Notes: generated by a model not told the origin, from the sequence alone. 64,000 bases of DNA from Eutreptiella sp. 'Long Island Sound 2002' (GCA_964036045.1 OZ038381.1:124503708-124567707); one strand, 5' to 3'; shown: positions 33,154 through 46,300, counted from the first letter of the stretch. Translations and numbers: made by a program.

Positions 33154-34392
33154 TCATAGGGAGCTTTCAAAATCGGGGGGCAAGAAGTCTTGGGAAACTT
33201 TTTGGGGAGAAGGTCTGTTGGTTCCTGTGGCTCTGTAGGTCCTATAGCTATTCCTTCTATCATAGGGGGTGTGTTTCTTTGTGCGTGGTGTGCGTTGGTA
33301 GGCTCTACGGCGCTTCTCTTTTTCTTTATGGGCTTCTTCGGAACTCTGGTACAATTGGGTACGTGCAGTGTTCCTACGAGGGCGCTGGGGAGTAGGGCTA
33401 TTCGCATCGTCTGTAGCTGGCTCCGTTGTGTTTCCTCCACTCCTCCGACTGTACGAGGAGGAGGCTTGAGACACTCTGGAGTTGGACCTTGACGGAGGAC
33501 AGAGCACATCAGCACTCTCGTGGCTTTGTGATGTTCCCTGACTACGGGAGGGTGTACGAGACAGAGTCAGGGCGGCGCTAATGCTCGAAAAAACATCACT
33601 GAGGTTTCTGGGCCTGGCAGGGGAAATTTGTGCAATTGATTTGGCATCACTTTCCGGGGTGAAGCTGTCAATCAAAACGCCGAGCATGTCCTGGGAAGGA
33701 GCATCCGCTGCGGCTTGAGATTCAAGCCTGTCTTGATTGCTGAATTGAAAGACAGGGTTTCGCTTGAAAAACGCCGGTATGGCAAACTCTCCATGTGGAC
33801 GTGCTGGGTGACTGTTTGCAGTGTTAGGACGTACAGCTTTGCCAGTGCTGGCAAACCGAATATTTGGAGTTGGAAAAAGACGTACATAACGTGATGCAAT
33901 GGATTCACTGCGAGGGTTCAGAATCCTGCGTTTGTTTTCGTGTCATGGAGTGGCCAGCCCTGCGGTGGACGGGATAAAAGAACCACCTGGGACTGGCTGA
34001 ACATCATCTGGCGGTCTGCCTTTTTTGTCAGGGTCTTCCATGTTCCAAGAATCAACAGCATACAGTGTGCCCTGCTTGGTTTTATGAGTCAAAAATTGGA
34101 TGATGTTGTGGATGGGGAAGCGTGCTCGCCTGTGGAATTCTGACCAGCAGTGCTGCTTTTGCTGCAACACTGCGGTCCATGCTTTGCCACTGGCAACAAG
34201 CAGGATTTTTGCCTGGACTGGCGACGTTTCGTCCCATTTGTTTACCAGGAGGTTGTCCTGGTTGCGCAGGACATTCAGCAGTACGTCAGCAGGGTAAATG
34301 TTTTTGTGCTGAAGACTACGAATGTGGCGAGCATCGAAATCAGATATGATGTTGGCTTCAAGGTCAGCCATGGAAATAGCAACCTGTTTCAT
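33154..34392 (-). pseudogene. 3' coding region of the Penelope-like element
   Basis: Two minus-strand frames (34392-33943, then about 33900-33154) follow the RT. The first has a helical, tryptophan-containing domain (KAWTAVLQQKQHCWSEFHRR). The second is Ser/Arg/Pro-rich (SRTPSRSQGTSQSHES) and ends in a basic stretch. I recognise no domain. Continuity with the RT frame is likely but broken. Confidence 0.45.
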
Positions 34393-34460
34393 GTCCTCAA
34401 GGGTCTTGAGCTTACTGTTAGTAGCTCACAAAATATGATTGATGGCAGTGAGGCCATTAA

Positions 34461-37400
34461 TCAGACAGCTTTCCAACTGGTGCTGGGTGGCATCTTTACG
34501 TCTTTGCCTTTGTTGGTCTTCGTCGGCAGATGACTGAGAAAAATTCTGCTTGCTAAGCCACTCTTCGAAAGCTGTTGTGAGGACCTTTTTGGTGTTCTGG
34601 GCAGGTATTTTATCATACATAAATTTCCTCCAGGCTCTGCGGAGGCAATGGCAGGGAAGCCTCTGGAAATGAGGCCCTGCTTATAATAAATCACTGCCTT
34701 CATGAAATCTGGCTGATTGTTGCATATGGTCAATGCCCGAATCAGCAGGCCTTTGAGCATATACCATTTGGTGTAATGCATGTGACATGAGCCGTATTCA
34801 ATGAAACGTTGAGGGATCCATTTTCAACCGACCCCTTTGGGCTGGACCGAAGTCCATATGCCATCGGCATTAGTAGTAATTTTCATGCCGAGGAAAACTG
34901 TCATGGAGGACTTTGTTTGGACATTGTAGGGGGAATCGGTTGTGTCTTCATGGTCCATTCCATACCTGACCTGATCCCAAATCTGCCCTCTATCTCCGAA
35001 GCCACACAGGTCGTCAATGTAACGCCAAGTGAAAAACCACTTCTTGGCTTGATCCAAACGATTGTTTTCGATTAAATGGTCCATGAACTCAGCTTCAACG
35101 GCATAGCAGTAAAGATTTGCCAGCTCTGCCGGACCTTTGCCTCCCATGGGGAGGCCACGGACTTGTCTGCGAATCTGACCTTGATCGTGTTGTTGGAAGT
35201 AAACTTCCACACACACTTCGCTTAACATGTTTGAAATTTCATTGAAAGAGAAGCCATCCTCATCGAATTTGGCTGCGGCTCTTCCATTGCTGGAATAAGC
35301 AATGTCAACACGGAGCTGTTTAAAGGGAACACCAGTTTTTTTGCTGTGCAAAGTAAAAACTTCAGCAATAGCCTGTTTGACTCTGGTCTGGAGTCGGGCC
35401 TGAGGTATGTTGGTATACATACGGCCTAAATCATGGGTAAAGACCGGCTGGCCTTTGATTTTTTTCAATTTGTTTTTTATGTCGGTAGCGACCCTGTCGA
35501 CATTCGTGACTACCCAGTACCTCTTGTACCCTTTCTGCCTGCATGAACGGTCTTTGCTTTCGAGGTTGTGCATGCACATCCTCAAAATACCGCCCATGGT
35601 AGTTTCGACAGGGGATAGGGAACATGCTGGCATTTTTTTGTGGCCCCCGAGCTCAGGGGGGCCCTCGATTGCTTGCATGTGGTTGCCTGCAATCCATGTC
35701 ATACCTACAGTGGCTTTGTGCATTTTAAGAATACCATACAGGTACCTGTGGGCCTGGACTGCTGGCCTCCCAACCTGGGTGCTTAGCGACTGATGCTTGC
35801 TGTAGATTTCATCACTGGTCCGAGCATTGTTCTCGTAGTGTGGACCGTGTAACTCTGTCCACAACAGTTTTTTGTACACGTGCTTGCAACAGGTGACGAA
35901 ATCCTGTGCAGATTTGTCAGCGTATGTTACAACCATGTGCTCCTCGATTGCAAATAGCTCTTCCAAGCCTTTCTTTGAAAGAAACGTATGATGAGAAGTG
36001 TTAGTGCCCTCGCGAAAAATTTGATTCATCTTGACACGAACGGCAGTCAAAAGCTTGCGTTTCCAGGCTTCGAAAGCCTGTTTGTCCATGCGCTTACGCT
36101 TTGAAGATGTATGAAGGAATCGATATTCGCTTCTATGGAGCTTTCTAAAACACCTGGATGAGCCTGTATGCGAAACTTGCGTCCTTTGAGCCAGTAGGAT
36201 CGTAGACGCTCGTCTGTGATGAAACCTGGATCTGTAGTGGCCACATGGCCGTGGAAATCAATAGTGGAGTCAGTACGAAATCGCTGACATGGACAGTTCA
36301 TGGGCTCTGGCACTGCACGAGCAACCGGAGCATCCAGATCCACTTCCTGACAAAATTTGCCATAATTCTGAAGCCATACCCCATTGGGGACGGATAGAGA
36401 GAAATTTTGACGACTTCACCGTCGCCTTTAAGAGGATAGGCTTGCGTGATCTCAGGATCATTGATGAGAGTGTGTATAGCAATTTGTTGCATTTCATTCC
36501 TTCTCCAAAGTATTTTCAGCCATTGGACAGCATTAGCAACAGCTTTCTTTCGCTGCTTTTTTTCTTGCTCAGTAGGGGCAGTGCTGTCATATGACTGGAA
36601 AATGCCATGGCTCTGGTGGGAGGCGTCATTTTTTCGGTGAATGTCTAGAGCCAGAATGAGCTGCTGAAAAAGGTTCGGAACCGTGCAGTCATCTGGGGTT
36701 GATTGACCGTAAGCCAATTCTGAAGTCGGCGTATTTTGCTTCTGGAGAGAGTATCCAGGAATTCGTTGAGTTCGACTGGGTCATCATCCGTTTGGACGAA
36801 TCGCGCCAAGTCTCTGCGAATAGAAGCAGAATGGCCAGCTTCAGTACTGAAACTCCGAGTGCCAGCGTTGGGGTTAAAAGTGTAATATGGCGCAGTACGC
36901 AGCGGGTCGGGGACAGGAATCCCTCTTTCCGGGATGACTCTCCAACCATTGTGGGAATGTTTCTTTTTGGGTTTCCCACTGTGTTTTCTCTGCTGGTACC
37001 GTTCCTGAGTTTTCTCGTTGGGAAAATGGACCTCGATGTTATAGCCGTGAGGAAAACCCGCGTGCAATTCGCGAATCCATGCTTGCTCACGAACTATAGC
37101 CATACTCCGAAATTTCTGTAAAAATTCTTTGTTTCCGGCAGATATGGAAGTGTTGGGGCTAGGGATAACCTCCGGGGGTATAATCACCCACTTGTTCCGC
37201 CACCTGTCGGTGTTACGGAAGGCTTGAACGATAATAGGCTGCCGTCCGCTCTTGCGGGCTGACAGGGACTTATCAAAAGTCCTGACAGTGCGTTGGAGGA
37301 CAGATTCAAAACTTTGGCCAATGTAGGCCGGGAGCTCTATGTGAAAGTAATCCCCTGTGTCTTCATTCACAAGGGCGTATATGACACCTCTCTAGTCGAG

Positions 37401-37640
37401 TGCATCGGCACCAGACAAAAGCTCTTTGCTCTTATTGCCGTTGGGGAGAGTATTCCATACTCTCTCCCTGGTCTGTAAAATTTGCTGCACATGTTTAGAA
37501 GTAGACTTGTAGTTGTTCTTGGCAAGCGACCTGTTACGGTCGACGAATTTTTGCCATTGATTGCGTTCCTTTAGTGGAGGGTTTTGACGAAAACCTGATC
37601 CGTACTTCTCCTTAGCGCGCGCGATGGCTAGACCTTTGTC
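34461..37640 (-). pseudogene. Penelope-like polyprotein: GIY-YIG then reverse transcriptase
   Basis: Reading down the minus strand: a frame to 36645 contains GVIYALVNEDTG and, about 19 residues on, AYIGQS (the GIY and YIG halves of the nuclease core), with an in-frame TAG at 37392 just before. The frame changes near 36.7 kb, near 36.34 kb (CPCQRF, then HVATTDPGFITDERLRSYW) and near 36.09 kb. The RT piece (36089-34824) has YLYGILKMHK, motif A HDLGRMYTNIP (Asp about residue 220), motif B GLPMGGKGPAELANLY and motif C WRYIDDL with both aspartates. After a TGA at 34824 the same frame continues through a thumb-like region to 34461. RT residues are intact, but three frame changes and two stops make this copy inactive as assembled. 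Confidence 0.75.
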
Positions 37641-37645
37641 TGTCG

Positions 37646-39392
37646 GGGAGGGGGGGGGAGGGCTCCCAAGGGATGGGTACACAACCTGCTTGTGCACTTT
37701 TCACCCCGGGCAGCTCAAAAATCGAAGTTTTCGAAACTTGTTTATTTGATATCGTGATCACCTACAATGACCATCCAAGCTATGTAAAGCCTGCTTTAGG
37801 CCTTATTTACGTGTTTTTCACCCTATTTGAGTATTAGCTCCAAGGCGGGGGGCAGGGGCGCCCAATGGATTGGTACACAACCTGCTTATGCAGCTTTGCA
37901 CCCTGGGCAGCTCAAAAATCGGAGTTTTCGAAACTTATTTCAATGATACTGTAATCACTTAAAATGACCATCCAAGCTATGTAAAGTGTGTTTTAGGCCG
38001 TATTTACATGTTTTTCACCATATTTGGGTATTAGGTTGTGGGGGGGGGGAGGGGCTCCCAAGGGATGGGTACACAACCTCCTTATGCAGTTTTTCACCCT
38101 GGGCAACTCAAAAATCGAAGTTTTCCAAACTTATTTTTCTGATACCGTGATCACTTAAAATGACCATCCAGGGTATGTAAAGTGTGTTTTAGGCCGTATT
38201 TACGTGTTTTTCGCCCTATTTGGGTGTTAGGTCGACGGGGGGGGGGTCTCCCAAGGGATGGGTACACAACCTGCTTGTGCAGTTTTTCACCCCGGGTAGC
38301 TCAAAAATCGAAGTTTCCCAAACTTATTGTTCTGATACCGTGATCACTTAAAATGACTATCCAAGCTATGTAAAGCATGTTTTAGGCCGTATTTATGTGT
38401 TTTTCACCCTATTTGGGTATTGGGTGCGGGGGGGGGGGGGGGGCTCCCAAGCGATGGGTACACAACCTGCTTATGCAGTTTTTCACCCTGGGCAGCTCCA
38501 AAATCGAACTTTCCGAAACTTGTTTATTCGATATTGTGATCACTTAAAATGACCATCCAAGTTATGTAAGGCATGTTGTAGGCTGTATTTTCGTGTTTTT
38601 CACCCCATTTGGGTATTGGGCGCAAGCGGGGGGGGGGGGGGGATGTCTCCCAAGGGATGGGTACACAACCTGCTTGTGCAGTTTTTCACCCTGGGCAGCT
38701 CAAAAATCGAAGTTTTCCAAACTTATTTTGTGATACCGTGATCACTTAAAATGACCATCCAGTGTATGTAAAGTGTGTTTTAGGCTGTATCTACGTGTTT
38801 TTCACCCTATTTGGGTACTGGGTCGTGGGGGGGGGGGGGCTCCCAAGGGATGGGTACACAACCTGCTTATGCAGTTTTTCACCCTGGGCAGCTCAAAAAT
38901 CGAAGTTTTCGAAACTTGTTTATTTGATATCGTGATCACCTACAATGACCATCCAAGCTATGTAAAGCCTCCTTGAGGCCTTATTTACGTGTTTTTCACC
39001 CTATTTGGGTATTGGGCGCAAGCGGGGGGGGGGGGTGCTTTCCAAGGGATGGGTACACAACCTGCTTATGCAGTTTTTCGCCCTGGGCAGCTCAAAAATC
39101 GAAGTTTTCCAAACTTATTGTTCTGATACCGTGATCACTTAAAATGACCATCCAGGGTATGTAAAGCATGTTTTAGGCCGTATTTACGTGTTTTTCACCC
39201 TATTTGGGTATTGGGTGCGGGGGGGGGGGGGGGGGCTCCCAATAGATGGGTACAAAACTTGCTTATGCAGTTTTTCACCCCGGGCAGCTCAAAAATCGAG
39301 GTTTCCGAAACTTGTTTATTTGATATCGTGATCACCTACAACGACCATCCAAGCTATGTAAAGCATGCTTTAGGCCTTATTTACGTGTTTTT
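37646..39392 (+). repeat. 197-bp satellite array, block 2
   Basis: About nine further units of the same satellite and orientation as block 1. It resumes in a G-run and is cut at 39392, where the LINE-like element begins. Blocks 1-3 were clearly one array before the two retroelement insertions. Confidence 0.95.
39374..39392 (+). repeat. Target-site duplication, left copy (19 bp)
   Basis: gccttatttacgtgttttt, part of the satellite unit, repeated exactly at 48237-48255 on the other side of the LINE-like element. Confidence 0.85.
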
Positions 39393-39511
39393 CAGGCCTC
39401 TTATTGTGAACCTGCACGTGGTGAGGCTACCTAGCTGATCCGCAATCTTCTTGTGTTCTCTTTCGACGCTCCCGCGTCTTCCCCTTCTCTCGCCCTCGCG
39501 CCCTGCGCACG

Positions 39512-41935
39512 ATGGGCGACCAAGCGGGGGTGGCCACCCAGCTGGCCGCCCTCCTACAGTGCTCCGAGGTCCTTACGGCCCTTGGTGCGGCGCTGGCACC
39601 CTTCCTCGCGGGCGTACCACCCGCAGCTACCAACGAGGGTGCGGCGACGCGCGGCCGCTCTCGCTCCAAGGGGGGTAAGGGGGGCAACCGCCCTGCCCCG
39701 GCGCCCCGCGCCCCCCCCCACGGCGGAGCAAGCAATGATCGCCTCGCTCCAACGACAAATCGTGTCCCTCGAGGGCGTAATCAACACCCTCCGCCGTGAG
39801 CTGGCGGAGTCACGAGGCTAACCGGCCCCCGCGGCCTCCGCGCGTACCGACGTAGCCGCAGCAGCCGAAGCCGCGCCCGCGGCCACGACGACAACGAAAC
39901 GGAAAGCTGCATCGACGACCGCCCGCGCGGCAGCGACGAACGGCAAGACGGCGGCCACGCCGCCCAAGACGTCCACCGGCTGGCAGCTCGCGGGCTCCAG
40001 CCATAGCTGGCGCTACCAGGGCGCCCAGGAGTCACCAGGGGCAGTGCCCCCGACCACCCCCCCAGTGCCCATGCGTGTGGACGGGCACCGCCTCGGGCCA
40101 CCAGAGCCTGGAGCACCGCGACGGGTGCCTCTGCCGGTCAGGGCACCTGCCTGCCAACCCCTTCGCCTCCTCGCAGCCCTACTGGGCGCGGGAGGACATC
40201 CAGCACGCCCGGGGCAATATCGTGCTCTGGGGCGTAGACGGCGTCACGGAGGGGTCCGCCCCCCCAGCAAGCCGGCCCTGGTCGCTCGACCTACGCCTAT
40301 GCGACGCGGTCCGCGGCACGGGGCTCCCTGCCGGGCGCCGTGCGGGTGGTGGCGGCCGCCGCTCGCACCTCGGCGGCGCTCCCCCCGGTGCAGCCCACGG
40401 CGGCAGCCTTAGGGGCCCTGCTTCCCTCGACGACGGCGGTGCTGCCGTTCTGCCTCTTCCAGGGCAACTCCCAGGACAAGATCCGGGAATGGGGCATCGC
40501 CCAGATCACGCCGGGGCGGCACCCGGCGGAGTGGAAGCAGCCCTCCCAGGAGGGGGCCCTGCGGTGCGTGGCGCTGGTGGGCTGCACGGTCCCCGAGGCC
40601 CACCTCGCGGCCGCGCCGCCATCGCGGCCCACGACGCCGTCCAGCGGGTCACCGCCGTGGTGCACGTCCAGGGTGGCAGCAAGGCGGCCCCCACGGTGGC
40701 AGCAAGGCGGCCCCCACGGTGGCGGCCCTGCTGCAGACCCTCCGCCGGACGAGGGCCAGCCTGACGGTGCCGGGCACGGCCCTGCAGGGCGTGGTGCACA
40801 CTGAGCGCCAGCCCCCGGAGACGGCGGACCCGGCGGTGGTGGACCCCGCGCCGCCGGGGCACATCCTGCAGCTCGTCTGGGAGCGCCTCCCGGAGGATGA
40901 CGACCGGGAGTCAGCGGAACTCCCGGACGTGGACCCGGCACCAATGGACCCCGTGCCACCCACCATCCGGGTCGTGTGCGTCCTGGACCCGGCAGTTCTG
41001 GCGGATGCCGACGTGCGTCGGCTCCACGTGGGAGCCTTTGGGAAGGACCTCGCGTGGCGGCACCTCAGGCCGCTCATGGGGGCAGCCCTGCCCCACCCCC
41101 CGCCCATGCAGGCCGCGGTCCGGGGTTCGATGGTCGAGGTCTCCATCGAATTCCCCTCGTCCGTGGCCCCGCTGGTTATGCGCGCCAGCGGCAAGGCCCG
41201 GGTGGTGCACTTCCGGCCCTGGATCCTCACGGGCGCGGCCTGCCAGCACCCCGCGTACGTGCTGTGGTTCAAGCAGCCACCGGAGCGCCGCGGGCCCTCC
41301 GCGGAGGTCTGGAAGACCCTCGCCGAGGACGGGGAGCTCCACTCCATGTTCGCGGGGCTAGGGACGGGGGCGCCCACGGCAACGTGGGGGTGCGCGTCTG
41401 GGGAGCCAAGCCGGCGGACCCCAAGGTGGTGGCGCACATCGCCAACCTGCTGGGTGCCCCGGCCCCGGCGCAGACCACGTCCGTGCGTGTCCAGGGCTAC
41501 CACACGCAACTAGGCCTGGCGGTGGACGAGTATGCGCAGCTCCGGCGCTACGCCTAGGAGGCGTTCGGGCTAGAGGTGCCCATCCGCGTCCACCGTTGCA
41601 CCCAGCTGGCCCAGAGCACCCTCAACCGCCCGGTCTTCGACCTGGAGCTGGAGGGGGTGCCTGAGGACTGGCAGGGGGTGCGACTGGGTGCGCCCGACAC
41701 CCGCCTCCCGGACCGGACCTGGGAGCGGACAACCCGCAGCTCTCGTCAGTGACGCAACCAGCCAGTGGGGCCCAGGGCCCGGATGACACGCCCGCAAGGA
41801 CCCGACGTCGCGCAGCAGCAACCTGCGGACGCCCAAGACGCACCGGACCACACGGGGGACCTGGCCATGGCCAATGCGGAGCCCGCCATTGTCGACGTCG
41901 ACGAGGAGGACGAGGACATTCTTTAATGTTCTTAG
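39512..41935 (+). pseudogene. LINE ORF1 (unknown RNA-binding-type protein), several frame changes
   Basis: Starts MGDQAGVATQLAALL at 39512. After an early frame change it has a short coiled coil (SLQRQIVSLEGVINTLRREL), an Ala/Thr/Lys-rich linker and a larger domain read in successive frames (WAREDIQHARGNIVLWG; NSQDKIREWGIAQITPG; PPTIRVVCVLDPAVLADADV). In-frame TAG at 41555 is followed by EAFGLEVPIRVHRCTQLAQ. An acidic end (AIVDVDEEDEDIL) is closed by TAA at 41933-41935. Position and coiled coil suggest an ORF1 protein that binds element RNA, but I see no zinc knuckle or RRM that I can name. Confidence 0.5.
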
Positions 41936-42146
41936 TCCTCCTCTTCCTGACCCTCCTGCACGCGGTGGATCGCCCTGGATGGCAGCCCGGAACGAGGGCG
42001 ATGACCCACGGGGGGTGGACGGAGCGACCCCGAGCCCCGGCCTCCTGCCGGACGCACCCGGTGACAACGGCGGTGGCGACAGCGGCGGTACCAACCCCGG
42101 CGGCCCCCCCCTGGGCAGGCACCAGGGACCGGACCCCGAGCCGGCC

Positions 42147-42960
42147 GGAGGGTGTCTATACACCCACAGCCCACGAGGGCGCCCCGGCGCGAGGCGATGG
42201 CCATGTGTCCTCTTTGGGGGAGGGGTGCAGCCCGGGCAGCGGCGAGGGTCCCCACGCGGCAGGGGGGGGTTGGCGGTACAGCAGGGGGCACAGCCGCCGC
42301 GGCACTGCGGCTCCCCCTCTCAACGGGTGCGGCCGGCGTGGCGGCCGGCAAACTCCCCCCCCCCCCCCCCTGAGGGGAGATGGAGCCTGAGGGGCAGCCC
42401 GGGAGCGAGCACAGCCTGTCGGGGGACCGACAGCTGCGGGGGGGCCGCCAGCTCCCGACACCGAGGGGCCCTTGCCCCAACCTGTTGACCCCAGAGCCCA
42501 CTGCGGCCGTGCGGCGAACCGAGACCCCCCGCTAGCAAGGGGTGGCCTACCCGCCGCAACTGACCAGAGCCAGCGAACGCGCCATGGCGGGGGGGGGGGG
42601 GGGGGGGGCAGCGAACCAGATCGCTCCGGTGCCCTGCTGGGCACGCCCGGCGCGGGTGGTGGTGGGCACGGCGGCAGTAGCAGCCCTGGCAACCCCCCTC
42701 CTGGTGTGGCCCCAGTGTCCGGACGCCCGACCTGGCTGGAGGGTGTCTATACGCCCACAGCCCACGAGGGCGCCCCAGGGCGAGGCGATGGCACTGGGTC
42801 CCCCCCGGGGGCGGGGGTCGGCCCGGGCTGTGGCACGGGGCCCCACCCTACAAAGGGGGGTAGGCGGTACAACAGGGGGTGCAGCCGCCGCGGCACTGCG
42901 GCTCCCACTGGCGCCGGGCGTGGCCAGGATGGTGGCCGGGGCACCCCCCCTCCCCCCGAC
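42147..42960 (+). repeat. Direct repeat of ~215 bp in the LINE inter-ORF region
   Basis: Segments starting at 42147 and 42738 share ggagggtgtctata, cccacagcccacgagggcgc, agccgccgcggcactgcggct and a terminal C-run, offset by 591 bp. They frame a non-coding GC-rich region between the two ORFs. The role is unknown; duplicated promoter or structural RNA are possibilities. Confidence 0.75.
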
Positions 42961-43328
42961 CCCCCCCCCCCCCCCGCGAGGGGCGGCGGAAGCCAAGGGA
43001 CCCGGCGGGCAACACGCGCTGCCTACCCAGGCGCCGCCCCCTCCGCGCCCGGCGCGCCCGCCCTCGGATGGAGACCGGGGCCGACAGCCTTACCGTGGCG
43101 CAGCGGGACTTGCGCCGACGGCTATCCTGTAGGCATGCCTGGCTGCCCCACTGACCTCCCTCCTTGCGCCCTGTGACCAGCGATGGGCAGACCTCTGCGG
43201 GGGGTGGGAGCTGACTCCCTCCCCCCCCACCGGCTCAGGGTCCCGGACAGGGACCCCCCCCCCGGTGCTGGGCCTTCCCCCCCCTCCTCTTGTTAAGGTG
43301 AGGGGACGTCGAGCCCCACCCAGGCCCC

Positions 43329-46300
43329 ATGCGCGTCGCGCTGGCGAACGTCACGTCCCTGCGCCTGCATTGGCACACAGTCGCTGCCTGGCGGGCGGAC
43401 GTGGTGCTGATCACGCAGACTCGCCTAACGGCGGTGGCGCAGCAGGTGATGCGCGCGCAGGCCGGGGTGTCGGGCTGGCAAGCGTTTTGGGGGGCGCCCT
43501 TGGAGTCCCGTGGGGGGGGCATCTGGGATGCGCCGGCAGGGGGGGTGGCGATCCTGGTGCGCCAGGGCATCCTAGCCTAGCAAGTGCTCCCCCCCAAGGG
43601 GGCGCCCCGCACCGAGTCGGACGCCCTGGCCCACACACTCTGGCACTCCACCCGCTGGTGCCACGACTGGGCCGGGGGGCGGATACCCTGCACGCTCAGG
43701 TGGCGTACGGCGTTTCGGCCCAGCCGGCCCTCAACCGCACCTTCTGGGACCACGCAACCCGGTATGTGGCGCAGCACGGGACGGCCCCGCAGCTGGTGGG
43801 GGGGGACTTCAACTTTGACCAGAAATACCCACTTCGGGCGCCACCGTCTATCCTGGCGTCCCTCCTAACACGCCGGCTGGCGGATGCGGACCTCAATATG
43901 GCCACCGCCTTGGGGAGGAACCCCCTGTGCTCGTACCACGGCCCGGAGGGAACGCGATCCTGGCGCATTGACGGCCTGTTGGTGGACACGCGCCTGGTGG
44001 CGCTGCTCCATGCGGCGGAACGGCTGCCGCAGGGGGCGATCTCGGGGCACACCCCGGTGTGTTTTGACATCCACTTGAAGGGGGCGTCGCAGCGGGTGGT
44101 CAAGTTCGTTCGCCCCAAGCCGCTGGTGCCGGCCCTGCGGGGGGAGCACGAACGGCTCCTTCTTGTGCAACGCGTGCTCGACCCGATGGAGGCGGGGTGG
44201 CAGGCAGCTCTGGCTACCGGGGACGTGGACCGCGCCTGGGCCTTTTGGACCACGACCGCGGAGGAGACTCTCCTCGCCCTAGACTCGGCCCGGAGTATGC
44301 GGACTTTGAGCCGGGGGGCGCGCCCGACAGGCTGGCCCCGCTGGCCTCCCTCCGCCGCCTCGGCGCAGCGCTGGCGGGGGGGGGGGGCGGGCGACGCTCC
44401 GGGCGGAGGACAAGGACCGCGTCAGGGAGTGGCGCGACTGGCTCGAGGGGTCCTGGTCCTCGGGTCAAGGGGTTGTGTATCGCTGGCTCAAGGACGACTC
44501 CTACGCCCCCCCGGTCATCTTCCTCACCAGGCCGGATGGCACGGCCACGGCCAGCCTGGCGGAGATGGATGGCCTCCTGCAGGACGCCTGGCGCCCCATC
44601 AACCGCAAGTATGCGACGGACCCAGAGCCGGACCCGTTGGCCTTCCTGCGCCGATACGGCCACCACATACGGCGAGTCCCTATGCTGGCCTCACAGCTCG
44701 ATGGCCCCCGCCTGCGCAAGGGGCTCTCCCGCATGAAGCCCTCGGCGTTGGGGCTGGACGGATGGAGTCTGGCGGACCTCCGCTCCCTCCCCGACAGGCT
44801 GTTGGGCTGGTTGGCGAACCTCCTGCGCGAGGTGGAGCGGAGGGGGAAATGGCCCGCCCGCCTGGCCGAGGGCTACACCGCCCTCATCCCCAAGGAGGGG
44901 CCGCCGGGGCCCCTGAACACCCGCCCGCTCACCGTCCTGTCCATGGTCTACCGGCTGTGGGCGGGGGTGCGCGTAGTGGATGCCATTGCGTGGCAGGAGG
45001 CATGGGCCCACGCGGCGGCCTTTGGATTCCGCCCGGCCAGGAGCGCCCTGGACGGGGCGGCGGTAACACAGGTCCTCTTGGAACTGTGTCGCCTCCGGGG
45101 CTGGGCCGTCGCGGGGATGAGCATCGATTACGTCAAGTGTTTCGATATCATCCCCTAGGCGGTCGTGCTGGCCCTGGCGTTGGAGCTGGGCATGGACCCG
45201 GGCACGTGCCGTGCCCTGGGGGCCATGTACAAGCAGCTCCGCCGGGCCTTCAAGGTCGCAGGGGCCCTCGGCCTCTGGTGGCAGGCCACCAACGGCATCC
45301 TCTAGGGGTTCCCACTGTCGGTGATCCTGGTGAATGTACTCACCACGATCTGGAAGTGGGAGGTGGACTCCCTGCGCCGTCGGGTGTGCGCACAAACGGC
45401 CGCCCTCCCTCCGACTCTGGACGAGGACGCAGCGGACGACCTGGAACCAGGGGCCCGCCCCCCCCTCAAGGACGCCGGCCCCGGCTACGCCGCACTTGGG
45501 TCATCGGGCTACGCGGACGACACCCAGGCGGTGGCCCTGGGCGCGGCCGCGCTCCAAGACACGGTCCCCGCGACGGAGGAGTGGCTGCGGGTCACGGGGC
45601 AGGACATCCGCGTGGACAAGTCCTGCTCCTGGGTCCAGGGAGAGCAAGGCACCCCAGCGGTGCTGCTCCGGGGGGTCCCCATCCCGCTGGCGACGACTTT
45701 CCGCCAGCTCGGCGTCGACGTCCCCATTGGGGGCTCCAAGGCCACGGGGCCGGTGCTGTCCCGGCGCCTGGAGGCGGGACGGAGTGCCCTGCGCCGCTTG
45801 CCCCATCTCTCGACGTATGACCGGCGGGAGCGGGCCATCAGCACCCTGATCACCCCGCTGGCCCTCCATGGGGTGGTGGTAGCGTCGGTGACGGATCCCG
45901 ACCTGCGGGGGTTCGAAACCAGGTGGTGCGGGCCCTGTGGGGGCCGGCGCGCGTGTCCCGGGCCAAGGAGGTCATATTCACCGTGCTGTCCAAGGGGCAC
46001 CGCGTGTCCCCGATCATGCACACACGGTATGAGCGCCTCCTCTGGCCGGCCCGCCTGGCCCGCCGGCCAGGGGTCACGCAGGTCTTTGCCCAGGCTATCT
46101 GGGAGTCGGGGGCCGCCCACCCGGGACGGGCCTGGTGGGGCGCGCGCTCCGCACGGCGGCCTCCCTGGGGTGGACCCCGCACGAGGGCTGGTGGTGATGG
46201 GACGTCCCTGGGCAGGACCACCCCCTGCACTTCGTGCAGGCCCCGCTCCGCCAGCTCCGGCACCGGGTCCGGGACAGCCTACGCTGCCACTCCGCGCGCC

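Larger units (their letters stand above)
32613..37645 (-). mobile_element. Penelope-like retroelement with N-terminal GIY-YIG, degenerate
   Basis: This ~5-kb minus-strand element is inserted in a G-run of the 197-bp satellite, which resumes right after it. It carries an N-terminal GIY-YIG nuclease motif, a CPC motif, a Penelope-type reverse transcriptase and a Ser/Arg-rich region. Domain order (nuclease before RT) matches the permuted 'Chlamys'-type Penelope-like elements described from the green lineage and protists. A possible 7-bp shared gtcgggg at both edges cannot be told apart from the satellite's own G-run. Confidence 0.8.
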
